Under the pieces are notes generated by a model. It ran no database searches, was not told the origin of the DNA, and saw only the letters and a list, made by a program, of their open reading frames with translations. A stretch of 64,000 nucleotides of DNA from CAYPKG01 sp964411275 (GTDB lineage Bacteria > Bacillota > Clostridia > Christensenellales > CAG-138), in contig CAYPKG010000001.1 of assembly GCA_964411275.1 (NCBI GenBank), forward strand, positions 1 through 64,000, in the 5' to 3' direction. Below, one piece after another: positions 25,206 to 32,705 of the stretch. Numbering within the stretch: the stretch's first letter is position 1; each line of letters opens with the position of its first letter. Position numbers and translations under genes: made by a program.

Positions 25206-25628
25206 ATGGAACAAAATGTAAATACGACACCGGGAGGCAGGTCAATCTGGCAATTTCCGGAAGAAACCCCACAAACCACGGCCCGGGGCATGATGGGACA
25301 GCAGCCGATGAGGAACATGCCCCAGCTGACGGCGAGGCGAAGCCCACAACTGGACGGCCGGGAGATGCCGGAGGCGCTGGCCGAGGCTACCGGGCGGTTT
25401 ATCCAGGTGTGGTTTTTAATCGGAACCAGCGCGATGCAAAGCGCGATGGGGATACTGGAAACGGTAGGGAACAGCTTTTTAACGCTGAATGACCCATGCA
25501 CGAATGTGAAAACCACGTTTGATTTCTATTCGCTAAAGGCATGGAGCGTGTATCCTGCGGGCATGCCGAACATCAGTGAGTATTGTGGGACGCGAATGAC
25601 CAGGGACAATACTATGATGCCGCAATAG
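25206..25628 (+). CDS. Uncharacterised protein, paralogue of the 54400-55065 product
   Basis: A 140-residue protein with AGGAGGG upstream of the ATG at 25206. The first ~55 residues are Pro/Gln/Met-rich and look disordered. The rest has a pattern shared with the product encoded at 54400-55065: GR, five residues on FLIGT, then GIL, VG, a Leu-x-Asp, Asp-x-Tyr-x-Leu-Lys and PAG. I do not recognise a named family. The shared core is short and beta-rich, possibly a barrel. No signal peptide or membrane segment. It stands alone between kynU and the rplU operon. Confidence 0.7.
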   Translation: MEQNVNTTPGGRSIWQFPEETPQTTARGMMGQQPMRNMPQLTARRSPQLDGREMPEALAEATGRFIQVWFLIGTSAMQSAMGILETVGNSFLTLNDPCTNVKTTFDFYSLKAWSVYPAGMPNISEYCGTRMTRDNTMMPQ

Positions 25629-25657
25629 GGGGCAAAAAACCGCCGTCGGATCGCTGT

Positions 25658-25704
25658 AGCGCTCAGTGCTTTTATAATTATTCTTTGTATGCATTGAGCG
25701 CTAC
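25658..25704 (+). terminator. Inverted repeat upstream of the rplU promoter
   Basis: TAGCGCTCAGTGC (25658-25670) pairs with GCATTGAGCGCTA (25692-25704), 13 positions with one G-T pair; CCCCTTTTGG follows. It probably terminates the preceding gene. Confidence 0.55.
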
Positions 25705-25767
25705 GCCCCTTTTGGTTTCTTTTCAGCGCTGATGCCCAGTATTTCTACGTTTTTCTGATATTCCGGT

Positions 25768-25796
25768 TTGACAGAGCAGGGCGTTTGTGATAAACT
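25768..25796 (+). promoter_or_regulatory. Promoter of rplU-prp-rpmA
   Basis: TTGACA (25768-25773), 17 bases, TAAACT (25791-25796). It places the transcript start near 25803, leaving an 85-base leader. Confidence 0.7.
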
Positions 25797-25802
25797 CATC
25801 CG

Positions 25803-25876
25803 GTGAGCCGCGCTGTGACGGCGTTTTAACATGTGCATTTTGCACAGGCCGGACATGGGCGAGACTGGTAAGAGGA
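25803..25876 (+). ncRNA. Probable ribosomal protein L21 leader
   Basis: The leader between promoter and rplU contains GCCGCGCTGTGACGGC (a GCCG/CGGC hairpin), GTTTTAAC, the hairpin GTGCATTTTGCAC, then GGACATGGGCGAGACTGG. This order resembles the Rfam L21 leader of Firmicutes, an autoregulatory site. The match is from memory of the consensus and needs a covariance search. Confidence 0.5.
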
Positions 25877-25888
25877 GGTAGCAAACGT

Positions 25889-26194
25889 ATGTATGCGATC
25901 ATTCAAACGGGTGGCAAGCAGTACAAGGTGGAGGCCGGTGACGAGGTTATCGTTGAAAAGATCAACCTGGAACCCGGCGAGGAAATCGCCTTTGATGTGC
26001 TGTTGGTATCCGATGATGCCGGCGTAAAGGTGGGCAAGCCCATCCTGGACGGCGTAAAGGCAAACGCGAAGGTTGTGGAGCATGGCAAGGGTAAGAAGAT
26101 TGTTGTATTAAGGTACAAGCCCAAAAAGAATTACCGCAAAAAGCAGGGACACCGCCAGCCCTTCACGAAGGTTGAAATCCTGTCCATTGGGTAA
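25889..26194 (+). CDS. rplU: 50S ribosomal protein L21
   Basis: A 101-residue L21 (MYAIIQTGGKQYKVEAGD; GKKIVVLRYKPKKNYRKK; GHRQPFTKVEI). The ATG at 25889 follows AGAGGAGGT; an upstream in-frame start at 25787 lies in the leader and is rejected. L21 binds 23S rRNA domain in the large subunit. It is first in the conserved operon with the cysteine protease Prp and L27, which matures L27. obgE, which often follows, is absent. Confidence 0.97.
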   Translation: MYAIIQTGGKQYKVEAGDEVIVEKINLEPGEEIAFDVLLVSDDAGVKVGKPILDGVKANAKVVEHGKGKKIVVLRYKPKKNYRKKQGHRQPFTKVEILSIG

Positions 26195-26200
26195 AAAACC

Positions 26201-26530
26201 ATGATTAAGGTGTGTATGCTCCGGGAAAATGGCCTGACGGTGGGGTTTTACATGGAGGGGCACGCGGGTTACGGTGAGTATGGCGCGGACATCCTTTGCA
26301 GCGCGGCCTCAGCCATCGCGCAAACGGCGGTGATGGGACTGACAGAGCGCATCGGAGTTAACCTGGCGCTGTCCATCGATGAAGAGACCGGCATCCATTG
26401 CGTCCTAGAGAAAGGGGAAACCCGCCTTATGGAGGCGGACTTGATCCTCACGACCATGGAGTTGGGCCTTCGATCCTTAGAAGAGTCTTATGGAAAAGAA
26501 TACCTCGACATTACGGAAAGGGAGGTGTAA
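26201..26530 (+). CDS. prp: Ribosomal-processing cysteine protease Prp
   Basis: A 109-residue protein of the YsxB/Prp family, with the catalytic pair His21 and Cys33 in GHAGYGEYGADILCSAAS. In Firmicutes Prp removes the N-terminal extension of L27, a step essential for a working ribosome. Its gene lies between rplU and rpmA as usual, and the encoded L27 indeed carries the cleavage motif. The last codons contain the ribosome site of rpmA, so the two genes are coupled. Confidence 0.94.
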   Translation: MIKVCMLRENGLTVGFYMEGHAGYGEYGADILCSAASAIAQTAVMGLTERIGVNLALSIDEETGIHCVLEKGETRLMEADLILTTMELGLRSLEESYGKEYLDITEREV

Positions 26531-26534
26531 CGCT

Positions 26535-26825
26535 ATGATGATGAATTTGCAGCTATTCGCTCACAAAAAGGGCGTTGGTAGCTCTCGTAACGGCCGGGAC
26601 AGCCAGTCGAAGCGTCTGGGGCCCAAGCGTGCGGACGGTCAGTTCGTACTGGCAGGCAACATTCTGGTTCGGCAGCGCGGCACTCATTTCCACCCCGGCA
26701 ACAACGTGGGAATCGGCAAGGACGATACCCTGTTTGCCAAGGTGGACGGTGTGGTTCGCTTTGAGACCAAGCACAACAAACGCAAGCAGGTCAGCGTGTA
26801 TGCGCAGGAGGCTGCGGCACAGTAA
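26535..26825 (+). CDS. rpmA: 50S ribosomal protein L27 (precursor)
   Basis: L27 reaches into the peptidyl-transferase centre. The product has 96 residues from the ATG at 26535, eight bases after GGAGGTG; ATG codons at 26538 and 26541 are alternatives. The N-terminus MMMNLQLFAHKKG includes the Firmicutes-type extension that Prp cuts after Phe8, exposing AHKKG. The body shows RNGRDSQSKRLGPKRADGQ and HPGNNVGIGKDDTLFA. The gene ends the operon and a terminator follows. Confidence 0.97.
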   Translation: MMMNLQLFAHKKGVGSSRNGRDSQSKRLGPKRADGQFVLAGNILVRQRGTHFHPGNNVGIGKDDTLFAKVDGVVRFETKHNKRKQVSVYAQEAAAQ

Positions 26826-26834
26826 CAAAAAAGC

Positions 26835-26872
26835 GGCGGTGCGACGATAATTTGCGTTGCACCGCCATTTTT
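26835..26872 (+). terminator. Terminator after rpmA
   Basis: GGCGGTGC (26835-26842) pairs with GCACCGCC (26859-26866), then ATTTTTA. The following stretch to 27129 holds a second small stem, AAACCCCCT/AGGAGGTTT near 26966-26987 with a T-rich tail, and no gene that I can see. Confidence 0.85.
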
Positions 26873-27129
26873 ATATGAAAAAAATCCCAAATGAACCATT
26901 CATTCTCATGACCAAAGAGTAAATATTATATGTACAGCGTATGACAGATGTATTGCATGGGTGATAAAACCCCCTAAACAGGAGGTTTTTGTTTTGGTTC
27001 CAAGAAATTTGCTGGGAAAAACAGGTCCGCTTACCGGTCAATAACCATTGTTCCTTTCATCTAAATCACCGAAAATGAGGGTGCGGCAAGCAAAAAGGGC
27101 TTGCATGATGGATAGGAGGTATGATTGAA

Positions 27130-28290
27130 ATGTTCACAAACAGGAACAGGGCGCTGGCCATTGGTTTGATTGTGGCGCTGATCCTGGGGCTTATGCCCAT
27201 GGTTGCCCTGGCTGCGGCCGATACAAACACGATCACTGCGGAAGGTGTCTCGATTACGTATGAAAAAAGCGAATTGGCCAATTCCGAGCAGGACGCGTCC
27301 GTAACGTATCAGATTTATGTGGATGGCGAGAGAAAAGCCAAGGAAAAGGTGAAGTATGGCGCGGCAGAAACCCCCAGCGTGACAATTGACGGCGGCAGCG
27401 ACGCCACATTGTCCAGGGTAACATTTGGCGCGAGCAAAGACGTGGGGGAAAACGATCCCCTAGCGGCTGACGAAAACGACAAATATGTCATAACGAAAAT
27501 GGAAGCGGGTGGGAAAAAGTACCTAGCAGCCTACTTCAAGACAAAAGCCGAGCCTACGCCGACGCCGACAGCGACGCCCACGGCCACGCCAACAGCGACG
27601 CCCACAGCGACGCCGACGGCCACGCCAACCGCGACACCCACAGCAACGCCCACGGCCACGCCAACAGCGACGCCGACGGCGACACCTACCGCAACGCCTA
27701 GCCCAACCCCGGACGACCCGGACGAGTTCACGGTATGGTTTGATAGCAATGGCGGCACCCGAGTCAAACAGCAGCGCGTGGAGCGCAACGAGCTTGTAAA
27801 AAGGCCTGACGATCCGGTGCGCGCGGGCTATGCCTTTGGCGGCTGGTATGAGGACAGCAAGCTGCAAAAACCCTGGAACTTCAGGAAAGACCGTGTCACC
27901 GGCATGATGACGCTGTACGCGAAGTGGGTCAAAACCGAGTACCCCAACGTGTATACCATAAACATCATCTCCGAGGGCAAGGGCAGCACCAGTGTAAGCG
28001 GGCTTGTGGACGTCAGGGCGGGCGACGACCTGAAGGTCACGTTCAAACCCAAGAGCGGGTATGTGGTGCAATCCGTATTTGTAGACGGCAAAAAGGTCAG
28101 CGCCACAAAGAGCTACACATTCCGGGATATCAGCGGCAGCCATACGCTGCACGTTTTGTTCGCCAAGGCGGGGACCATCATCGTTCCCAGTACGGGCGGC
28201 GCCGGAATGGAATTCATCGGATATGCCATGATCGCATTCGTCCTGGCGGCATCCGGCGGCCTCCTGCTCAAACGGCGGCGGCAGAAATAG
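27130..28290 (+). CDS. Surface protein with TPTA repeats, InlB-type repeat and C-terminal anchor
   Basis: A secreted protein of 386 residues. Order: signal peptide (hydrophobic residues ~10-30 ending in ALAAAD), a beta-rich domain to ~140, a Thr-Pro-Thr-Ala repeat linker (~142-195), an InlB B-repeat (WFDSNGGTRV, GYAFGGWYED, TLYAKWV), a second beta domain (SEGKGSTSVSG, SGYVVQSVFVDGKKV), then VPSTGG, a membrane helix and KRRRQK. The end has the layout of a sortase substrate with a variant signal, or simply a membrane anchor. AGGAGG at 27114-27119 favours the ATG at 27130 over that at 27121. Adhesion or cell-wall role inferred; no partner sortase in the window. Confidence 0.82.
   Translation: MFTNRNRALAIGLIVALILGLMPMVALAAADTNTITAEGVSITYEKSELANSEQDASVTYQIYVDGERKAKEKVKYGAAETPSVTIDGGSDATLSRVTFGASKDVGENDPLAADENDKYVITKMEAGGKKYLAAYFKTKAEPTPTPTATPTATPTATPTATPTATPTATPTATPTATPTATPTATPTATPSPTPDDPDEFTVWFDSNGGTRVKQQRVERNELVKRPDDPVRAGYAFGGWYEDSKLQKPWNFRKDRVTGMMTLYAKWVKTEYPNVYTINIISEGKGSTSVSGLVDVRAGDDLKVTFKPKSGYVVQSVFVDGKKVSATKSYTFRDISGSHTLHVLFAKAGTIIVPSTGGAGMEFIGYAMIAFVLAASGGLLLKRRRQK
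27556..27714 (+). repeat. Coding minisatellite encoding the TPTA linker
   Basis: About 13 imperfect 12-base units of the type ACG-CC(A/G)-AC(A/G)-GC(C/G), encoding Thr-Pro-Thr-Ala. Such tracts change length by slippage. The linker likely spans the cell wall. Confidence 0.85.
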
Positions 28291-28303
28291 CAGACGAAAT
28301 GTC

Positions 28304-28337
28304 AACGGGCTCTGTATGATTTGCAGGGCCCGTTTTC
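28304..28337 (+). terminator. Terminator after the surface protein gene
   Basis: AACGGGCTCTG (28304-28314) pairs with CAGGGCCCGTT (28324-28334), one G-T pair, then TTCT. Confidence 0.8.
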
Positions 28338-28356
28338 TATTTCAAGCTTTTTTGGA

Positions 28357-28385
28357 TTGACACGCAAGCGTTTACGGAATATAAT
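28357..28385 (+). promoter_or_regulatory. Strong promoter with LacI/PurR-type operator in the spacer
   Basis: TTGACA (28357-28362), 17 bases, TATAAT (28380-28385) is a consensus sigma-A promoter. The spacer carries CGCAAGCGTTTACG (28363-28376), 12 of 14 bases identical to the palindrome at 28515. A repressor bound here would block RNA polymerase. Confidence 0.8.
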
Positions 28386-28514
28386 GATGATGGTATTAAT
28401 CGCGACATATCAATTTTATGAGTTTTTACGGTTATCCGTCCCATTAAGTGAAAGAACAGCCCTGTAATTCCTTGCTCGATTTTCAAATAAAAGCGTATTT
28501 TTTTTAATTATTAA

Positions 28515-28528
28515 CGCAAACGTTTGCG
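28515..28528. promoter_or_regulatory. Perfect LacI/PurR-type palindrome
   Basis: CGCAAACGTTTGCG is a perfect 14-bp palindrome with the central CG of LacI/GalR-family operators and equals the core of the E. coli PurR box. With the site at 28363 it forms a pair 152 bp apart, suitable for looping. The long leader between 28386 and 28562 shows no other clear element. Confidence 0.7.
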
Positions 28529-28562
28529 GAAATTGTTTCAATATAAAAAGGAGGTTTAGGGG

Positions 28563-31529
28563 ATGAAAACAAAGCGGATATTGGGGTTGTTGCTGACGAT
28601 GGCAATGCTGCTTCCACTCTGTTTGGGGGCGGCCATGGCGGAGGAGGAAAACTGGTGGGAAGCGGATATCTGGCCGCTTGAGCGCCTGCTGGAGTTGGGG
28701 GCGGAGCCGCCGGCGTACAATGCGGCTACCGGCCAATATGAGATCAGCAACGCGAAGCAGCTGCTGTTTATGACCGGCAAATGGAAGCCGGAGGACACAA
28801 ATGGCGACGGCATGCGCGACGCGCCACGGGACGGCTATTATATCCTGACGGCGGATATTGACATGACCGATGTACTACAGGAGATCGGGGATACGCTCAC
28901 GGAGCTTTCCGGAAAAACCACGGTGGGCTATATGCCACCCATCAGCTGTAACAAGAAAGAAAGCGCCGACAAAGAGGACGGGTTCTTTATAGGCACTTTT
29001 GATGGCAACCATCACGCCATCCTCAACCATCGCGTGGAGCGGCATGGAAGCAAGTACGCGGGCCTGTTCGGCTACCTTGGCTATAAAACAAACAAATGTT
29101 ATATCAAGGATCTGGCGCTGCTCAACATTACCGTCATCGGCGTTAAGGATGTGTCCCCGCTGTCCGGCGGCTGCTATGGGACGGTTTCCAACTGTGTATT
29201 CACCGGCCAAGTGTTCGGCTATGAGGCGGTTGGCGGCCTTTGCTCCTCCGTGAAATCCGCTGGAGGCGATTTTTACGGCCTCATCGAAAACTGTTTTGTA
29301 AACGTATCTGTCAACGGCACGCTGGTGGCGGGCGGGTTGACCGGCGAAGTAGCGGGTCTTGTACGCAACTGCTTTGTTACGGGCTCCGTGACGGCTGGAG
29401 ATGAGCCGTTTGACACCGTGGGCGGCATTGCAGGGCTGTATGAAGCGGGTATGGGCATCGGCAACAGCGCTGTTGCGCTCAACGGTATTTTCTCTAAGGC
29501 TGGTGGCGTGAAGGTCGACCGGATTGTTGGCAGCATGGAGGGGGACAGCGGCCAGTCTATATCCGGCAACCTGGTGTGGGAAGGCATGACGGTGGAAGGA
29601 AACCCCAGCTTAGAAACCGCAAAGGGCAGGCTGATGGCCTATGCCACCGCAGACGAGCTGATGGCGAAAAGCACCTACCTCGAAAAGCTGAACTGGGATT
29701 TTTCAAAGGATTGGGAATGGATCGGCGAAGAAAATCATGGGCACCCGCTGCCCGCCGGATTTGGCGCGCTTAAGCTCAATTATTTGGCGGATATCGAGGG
29801 CAACCTGACGGCGGAAAGGCCTGTGCTATTGCCGGATAACCCGGTGGTGCGCGAAGGCAACGCAAACGAGGACGTGACGATCAGCGCCCGGCTGATACTA
29901 CCGGGAACCGCAAAGGAAGCGACTCTTTCGCTTGTTTACGGCGAGGGGCCTGATGCTGGGGCATATCGTGAAAGCGTACCCATGGAGGCTGCCGGGGACG
30001 GGTATGCGGCTGTATTCCCCCTAAAAGAGGAGGGCGAGTACGGGTATTATCTGAAGGCGGTTGTGGATGGAAAGACGCTGACATATCCCACGGACAGCAG
30101 CAATGCAATTCCTTATGTGGTAAAAACTTCCGTTGTGGACGCTACCCCGTATCAGGTCACCGTGGCGCCTGGCGGCGACTGTGAAAGCCTCGGCTTTAAC
30201 TGGCTGACCGATGCGGATGCCGAGGAGGCGGAGCTTCGCTATCGTTTGGTGGGGGAGAGCCAATGGCAAAGCGCCAAGAGCACGTCCTATCGGTCCTATC
30301 TTGAAGAGGGCTGGGAAGAGGTGCGCAGCCACAGCGTGGACGTCGAGGGGCTGACACCTGGAACGGCGTATGAATACATGGTTGTGGGGATTGCCAATAA
30401 CGAGGAATTCCAGGGGGAACAATATACCGTAAGCACACTGCCTGAGGGAGCTGCGTTCAACGTCATGGTGCTGTCTGATTTGCAGGCAGAGACTGCGGAT
30501 CAATACGACCCGTTTGTAGCGACCTACGGGGAATTTATTCAGGAGAAGCTTGGAGGGGTGGACTTTATCGTAACAACGGGCGATAACGTGAAGGACGGAT
30601 ATAAATCCGGCCAGTGGGCGGATTTGTTCGACAAATGTGAGGAAATATTCACGTCAGTGCCTACAATTCTGCTGCCCGGCAATCACGAGTATTCCGGGGA
30701 CCTGTTCTACAAGAATTTCACCGCCCGCACCAACCTGCCCAATGGTTATGACGATCCTGTTATCGGGGAGTATACGGGTTGGTTTACCGTTGGCGACGCG
30801 TGCTTTGTCATGGTGTCCACTGAGATTTACACCGACGCGGCGGATGGAGACCAGCTTTTGAAGGACAGGGCGGAATACTTCCAAAAGCAAAAGGCATGGG
30901 CGAAAGAGGCGTTTGAGGAGTCGGGCTGCCGTTGGCGGGTTGTCTTGACCCACAGGGGGCCTTATACCACAAACCACAACGGCCTGTTGGATGTGCCGGA
31001 AATGGTCGAGTTTTGCGATGAGCTGGGAGTTGACCTGTATTTGAACGGACACGACCACAGCTACATTCGGGTTACCGCAAAGGGCAACGAGGCGGTTGCG
31101 GTTGGCGAGGGCACGAATTACCTCACAACCAGCCCCATGGGTATCAAGTTCGATGATTTTGTGGAAGGGATTATAGACGACAAAGTTGCGGCGCGCTCCG
31201 GCAGCGAGGAGCATGAGCGGCAGAAGTTCACATGGCTGACATTTGGTGACAATGGGATTGATGTGAGCGTGTACGAGCTGGGAGAAGCGGGGGACTGGGG
31301 CTCGTATCAGGTGATCGATGCCTTTACATTGACGAAGAACCAGTCCGGGGTGATTGGCAGGATGGAGGCTGAAGCCCCCGCTGTCAACGATCCTGAGCAG
31401 CCCGTGAATACCGAGCAACCAACACAGAAGCAGGGGAATGCCGGGCTGTGGGTTGCGCTCATCATATTGGCGGCGGCAGGTGTGGTGATAGCGGTGGTTG
31501 TTATGCGCAAAAAGAAAAAGGCCAAATAA
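28563..31529 (+). CDS. Surface-anchored purple-acid-phosphatase-like metallophosphoesterase
   Basis: A 988-residue protein. Signal peptide (residues 1-26, ending AMAEEE); an N-terminal region with GLUG-type repeats (residues ~60-290: GTFDGNHHAILNH, GLFGYLG, VGGLCSS, VAGGLTGEVAG); a middle beta domain; a fibronectin-like purple acid phosphatase N-domain (~515-620); and a phosphoesterase domain (~635-830) with LSDLQ, TTGDNVKDG, LPGNHEYSG, LTHRGPY and NGHDHSY. The C-terminus is a membrane helix plus KKKKAK. AAAAGGAGG precedes the ATG. It should release phosphate from external esters. The leader has two LacI-type sites but no clear Pho box, so control by a sugar or purine signal is plausible. Confidence 0.88.
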   Translation: MKTKRILGLLLTMAMLLPLCLGAAMAEEENWWEADIWPLERLLELGAEPPAYNAATGQYEISNAKQLLFMTGKWKPEDTNGDGMRDAPRDGYYILTADIDMTDVLQEIGDTLTELSGKTTVGYMPPISCNKKESADKEDGFFIGTFDGNHHAILNHRVERHGSKYAGLFGYLGYKTNKCYIKDLALLNITVIGVKDVSPLSGGCYGTVSNCVFTGQVFGYEAVGGLCSSVKSAGGDFYGLIENCFVNVSVNGTLVAGGLTGEVAGLVRNCFVTGSVTAGDEPFDTVGGIAGLYEAGMGIGNSAVALNGIFSKAGGVKVDRIVGSMEGDSGQSISGNLVWEGMTVEGNPSLETAKGRLMAYATADELMAKSTYLEKLNWDFSKDWEWIGEENHGHPLPAGFGALKLNYLADIEGNLTAERPVLLPDNPVVREGNANEDVTISARLILPGTAKEATLSLVYGEGPDAGAYRESVPMEAAGDGYAAVFPLKEEGEYGYYLKAVVDGKTLTYPTDSSNAIPYVVKTSVVDATPYQVTVAPGGDCESLGFNWLTDADAEEAELRYRLVGESQWQSAKSTSYRSYLEEGWEEVRSHSVDVEGLTPGTAYEYMVVGIANNEEFQGEQYTVSTLPEGAAFNVMVLSDLQAETADQYDPFVATYGEFIQEKLGGVDFIVTTGDNVKDGYKSGQWADLFDKCEEIFTSVPTILLPGNHEYSGDLFYKNFTARTNLPNGYDDPVIGEYTGWFTVGDACFVMVSTEIYTDAADGDQLLKDRAEYFQKQKAWAKEAFEESGCRWRVVLTHRGPYTTNHNGLLDVPEMVEFCDELGVDLYLNGHDHSYIRVTAKGNEAVAVGEGTNYLTTSPMGIKFDDFVEGIIDDKVAARSGSEEHERQKFTWLTFGDNGIDVSVYELGEAGDWGSYQVIDAFTLTKNQSGVIGRMEAEAPAVNDPEQPVNTEQPTQKQGNAGLWVALIILAAAGVVIAVVVMRKKKKAK

Positions 31530-31549
31530 AAAGTACGGAAAATACCTGA

Positions 31550-31585
31550 GGATGTCTGCGAAAATTTACGCAGACATCCTTTTTT
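31550..31585 (+). terminator. Terminator after the surface phosphatase
   Basis: GGATGTCTGCG (31550-31560) pairs perfectly with CGCAGACATCC (31569-31579), followed by six T. Confidence 0.92.
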
Positions 31586-31630
31586 GGTTTTGGGATAAAC
31601 AAATTTTACAAGAATTTGATCCTGCCTGTA

Positions 31631-31717
31631 TTTGGTCATAACAAGGGTTCGATATGATAAGAGCGTAAGCAATCCGCCAAATGGTGGTTTTTCAGCGGGT
31701 TCGGTTTACATTGCTTA
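31631..31717 (+). promoter_or_regulatory. Candidate pst promoter and leader hairpin
   Basis: TTTGGT (31631-31636), 16 bases, TATGAT (31653-31658) is a weak promoter, as expected if PhoP must activate it. I see TTTTACA and TTTGATC 11 bases apart near 31606-31621, at best a poor Pho box. In the leader TAAGCAAT (31666-31673) pairs with ATTGCTTA (31710-31717). Confidence 0.4.
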
Positions 31718-31744
31718 GGCTAAATAATGAAGGAGAGAAAGAAA

Positions 31745-32653
31745 ATGAAGAGAGTATTGGGAATTACACTCGCACTGGTGATGATTTTAACTTTGGCGGC
31801 TGGCTGCGCCAACAGCACGGAACCTGCCGCCACCCCCACAGAACCGGCTGCGCCCGCTTTGAGCTTTGACAGGGGCAGGGAAATCAATGTCAACTCCCGT
31901 GAAGATGGCTCCGGTACCCGTGGTGCGTTTATCGAGCTGTTCGGGGTAGAGCAAAAGGACGCAGAAGGCAACAAGGTGGACATGACTACTTTGGAGGCCA
32001 GCATCACCAACAGCACCAGCGTCATGATGAGCGCGGTCAACGGCGACCTGTATGGTATTGGCTATATTTCCCTGGGCTCCTTAAACGATACGGTAAAGGC
32101 CCTGCAAATTGATGGCGCAGACGCTACGGTGGAGAACATCAAGGCTGGCTCCTACACGATCGCCCGGCCCTTCAACATCGCTACCAAGGGGGAGGGGAGC
32201 GAAGCCGCACAGGCGTTTATCGATTACATTTTGAGCGCCGACGGCCAGAAGGTCATCGAGAACAGCGGCTACATTAGCATAGCCGAGGGCGCCGCCTATG
32301 GGGGAAAACAGGTTGTGGGCAAGGTGGTGGTGGCCGGCTCGTCCTCAGTCACGCCAGTTATGGAAAAGCTGAAGGAAGCGTATCTCATCGTTAACCCCAG
32401 CGCCGAAATTGAAATCCAGCAGTCCGACTCCTCCACCGGCATGAACTACACCATCGACGGCATCTGCGACATCGGCATGGCTTCCCGGGAGCTTAAGGAC
32501 AGCGAGCTTGAGGCGGGTCTCACCCCCACCGTCATGGCAATGGACGGCATCGCCGTGATCGTAAACAAGGATAACCCGTTAACGGGCCTGACAACACAGC
32601 AGGTCATGGGCGTGTACATTGGCGAGAACCTAAACTGGAGCGAGCTTTCGTAA
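31745..32653 (+). CDS. pstS: Phosphate-binding lipoprotein PstS, circularly permuted
   Basis: A 302-residue lipoprotein (signal peptide, LAAGC, Cys21). The two PstS halves are in reverse order: residues ~45-182 hold what is normally the C-terminal half (SREDGSGTRGAF, IGYISLGSLND, ADGQKVIENSGYISI), and residues ~192-302 hold what is normally the N-terminal half (VAGSSSVTPVMEKL, DIGMASRELKD, MDGIAVIVNKDNPLTG), ending at NWSELS, exactly where a normal PstS would go on into the GSGTR region. The fold should still close. AAGGAGAGAAAG precedes the ATG at 31745. It delivers phosphate to PstCAB, encoded directly downstream. Confidence 0.9.
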   Translation: MKRVLGITLALVMILTLAAGCANSTEPAATPTEPAAPALSFDRGREINVNSREDGSGTRGAFIELFGVEQKDAEGNKVDMTTLEASITNSTSVMMSAVNGDLYGIGYISLGSLNDTVKALQIDGADATVENIKAGSYTIARPFNIATKGEGSEAAQAFIDYILSADGQKVIENSGYISIAEGAAYGGKQVVGKVVVAGSSSVTPVMEKLKEAYLIVNPSAEIEIQQSDSSTGMNYTIDGICDIGMASRELKDSELEAGLTPTVMAMDGIAVIVNKDNPLTGLTTQQVMGVYIGENLNWSELS

Positions 32654-32705
32654 AGCCCACCTATGGCCCTGCCATAAACGAAGCTGGATAAACAGAGGAT
32701 GGGAT

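Noticed and set aside
27556..27714. CRISPR-like regular repeats
   Set aside because: The 12-base units are contiguous, in frame and encode a Thr-Pro-Thr-Ala linker; there are no spacers.
27523..28305. A 260-codon minus-strand ORF opposite the surface protein gene, rich in Arg, Gly and Cys
   Set aside because: It is produced by the low-complexity repeat on the other strand, has no ribosome site and no recognisable domain.
31586..31744. A clear Pho box in front of pstS
   Set aside because: I looked for 11-bp direct repeats like those at 58534 and found only a weak TTTTACA/TTTGATC pair, so I did not claim one.
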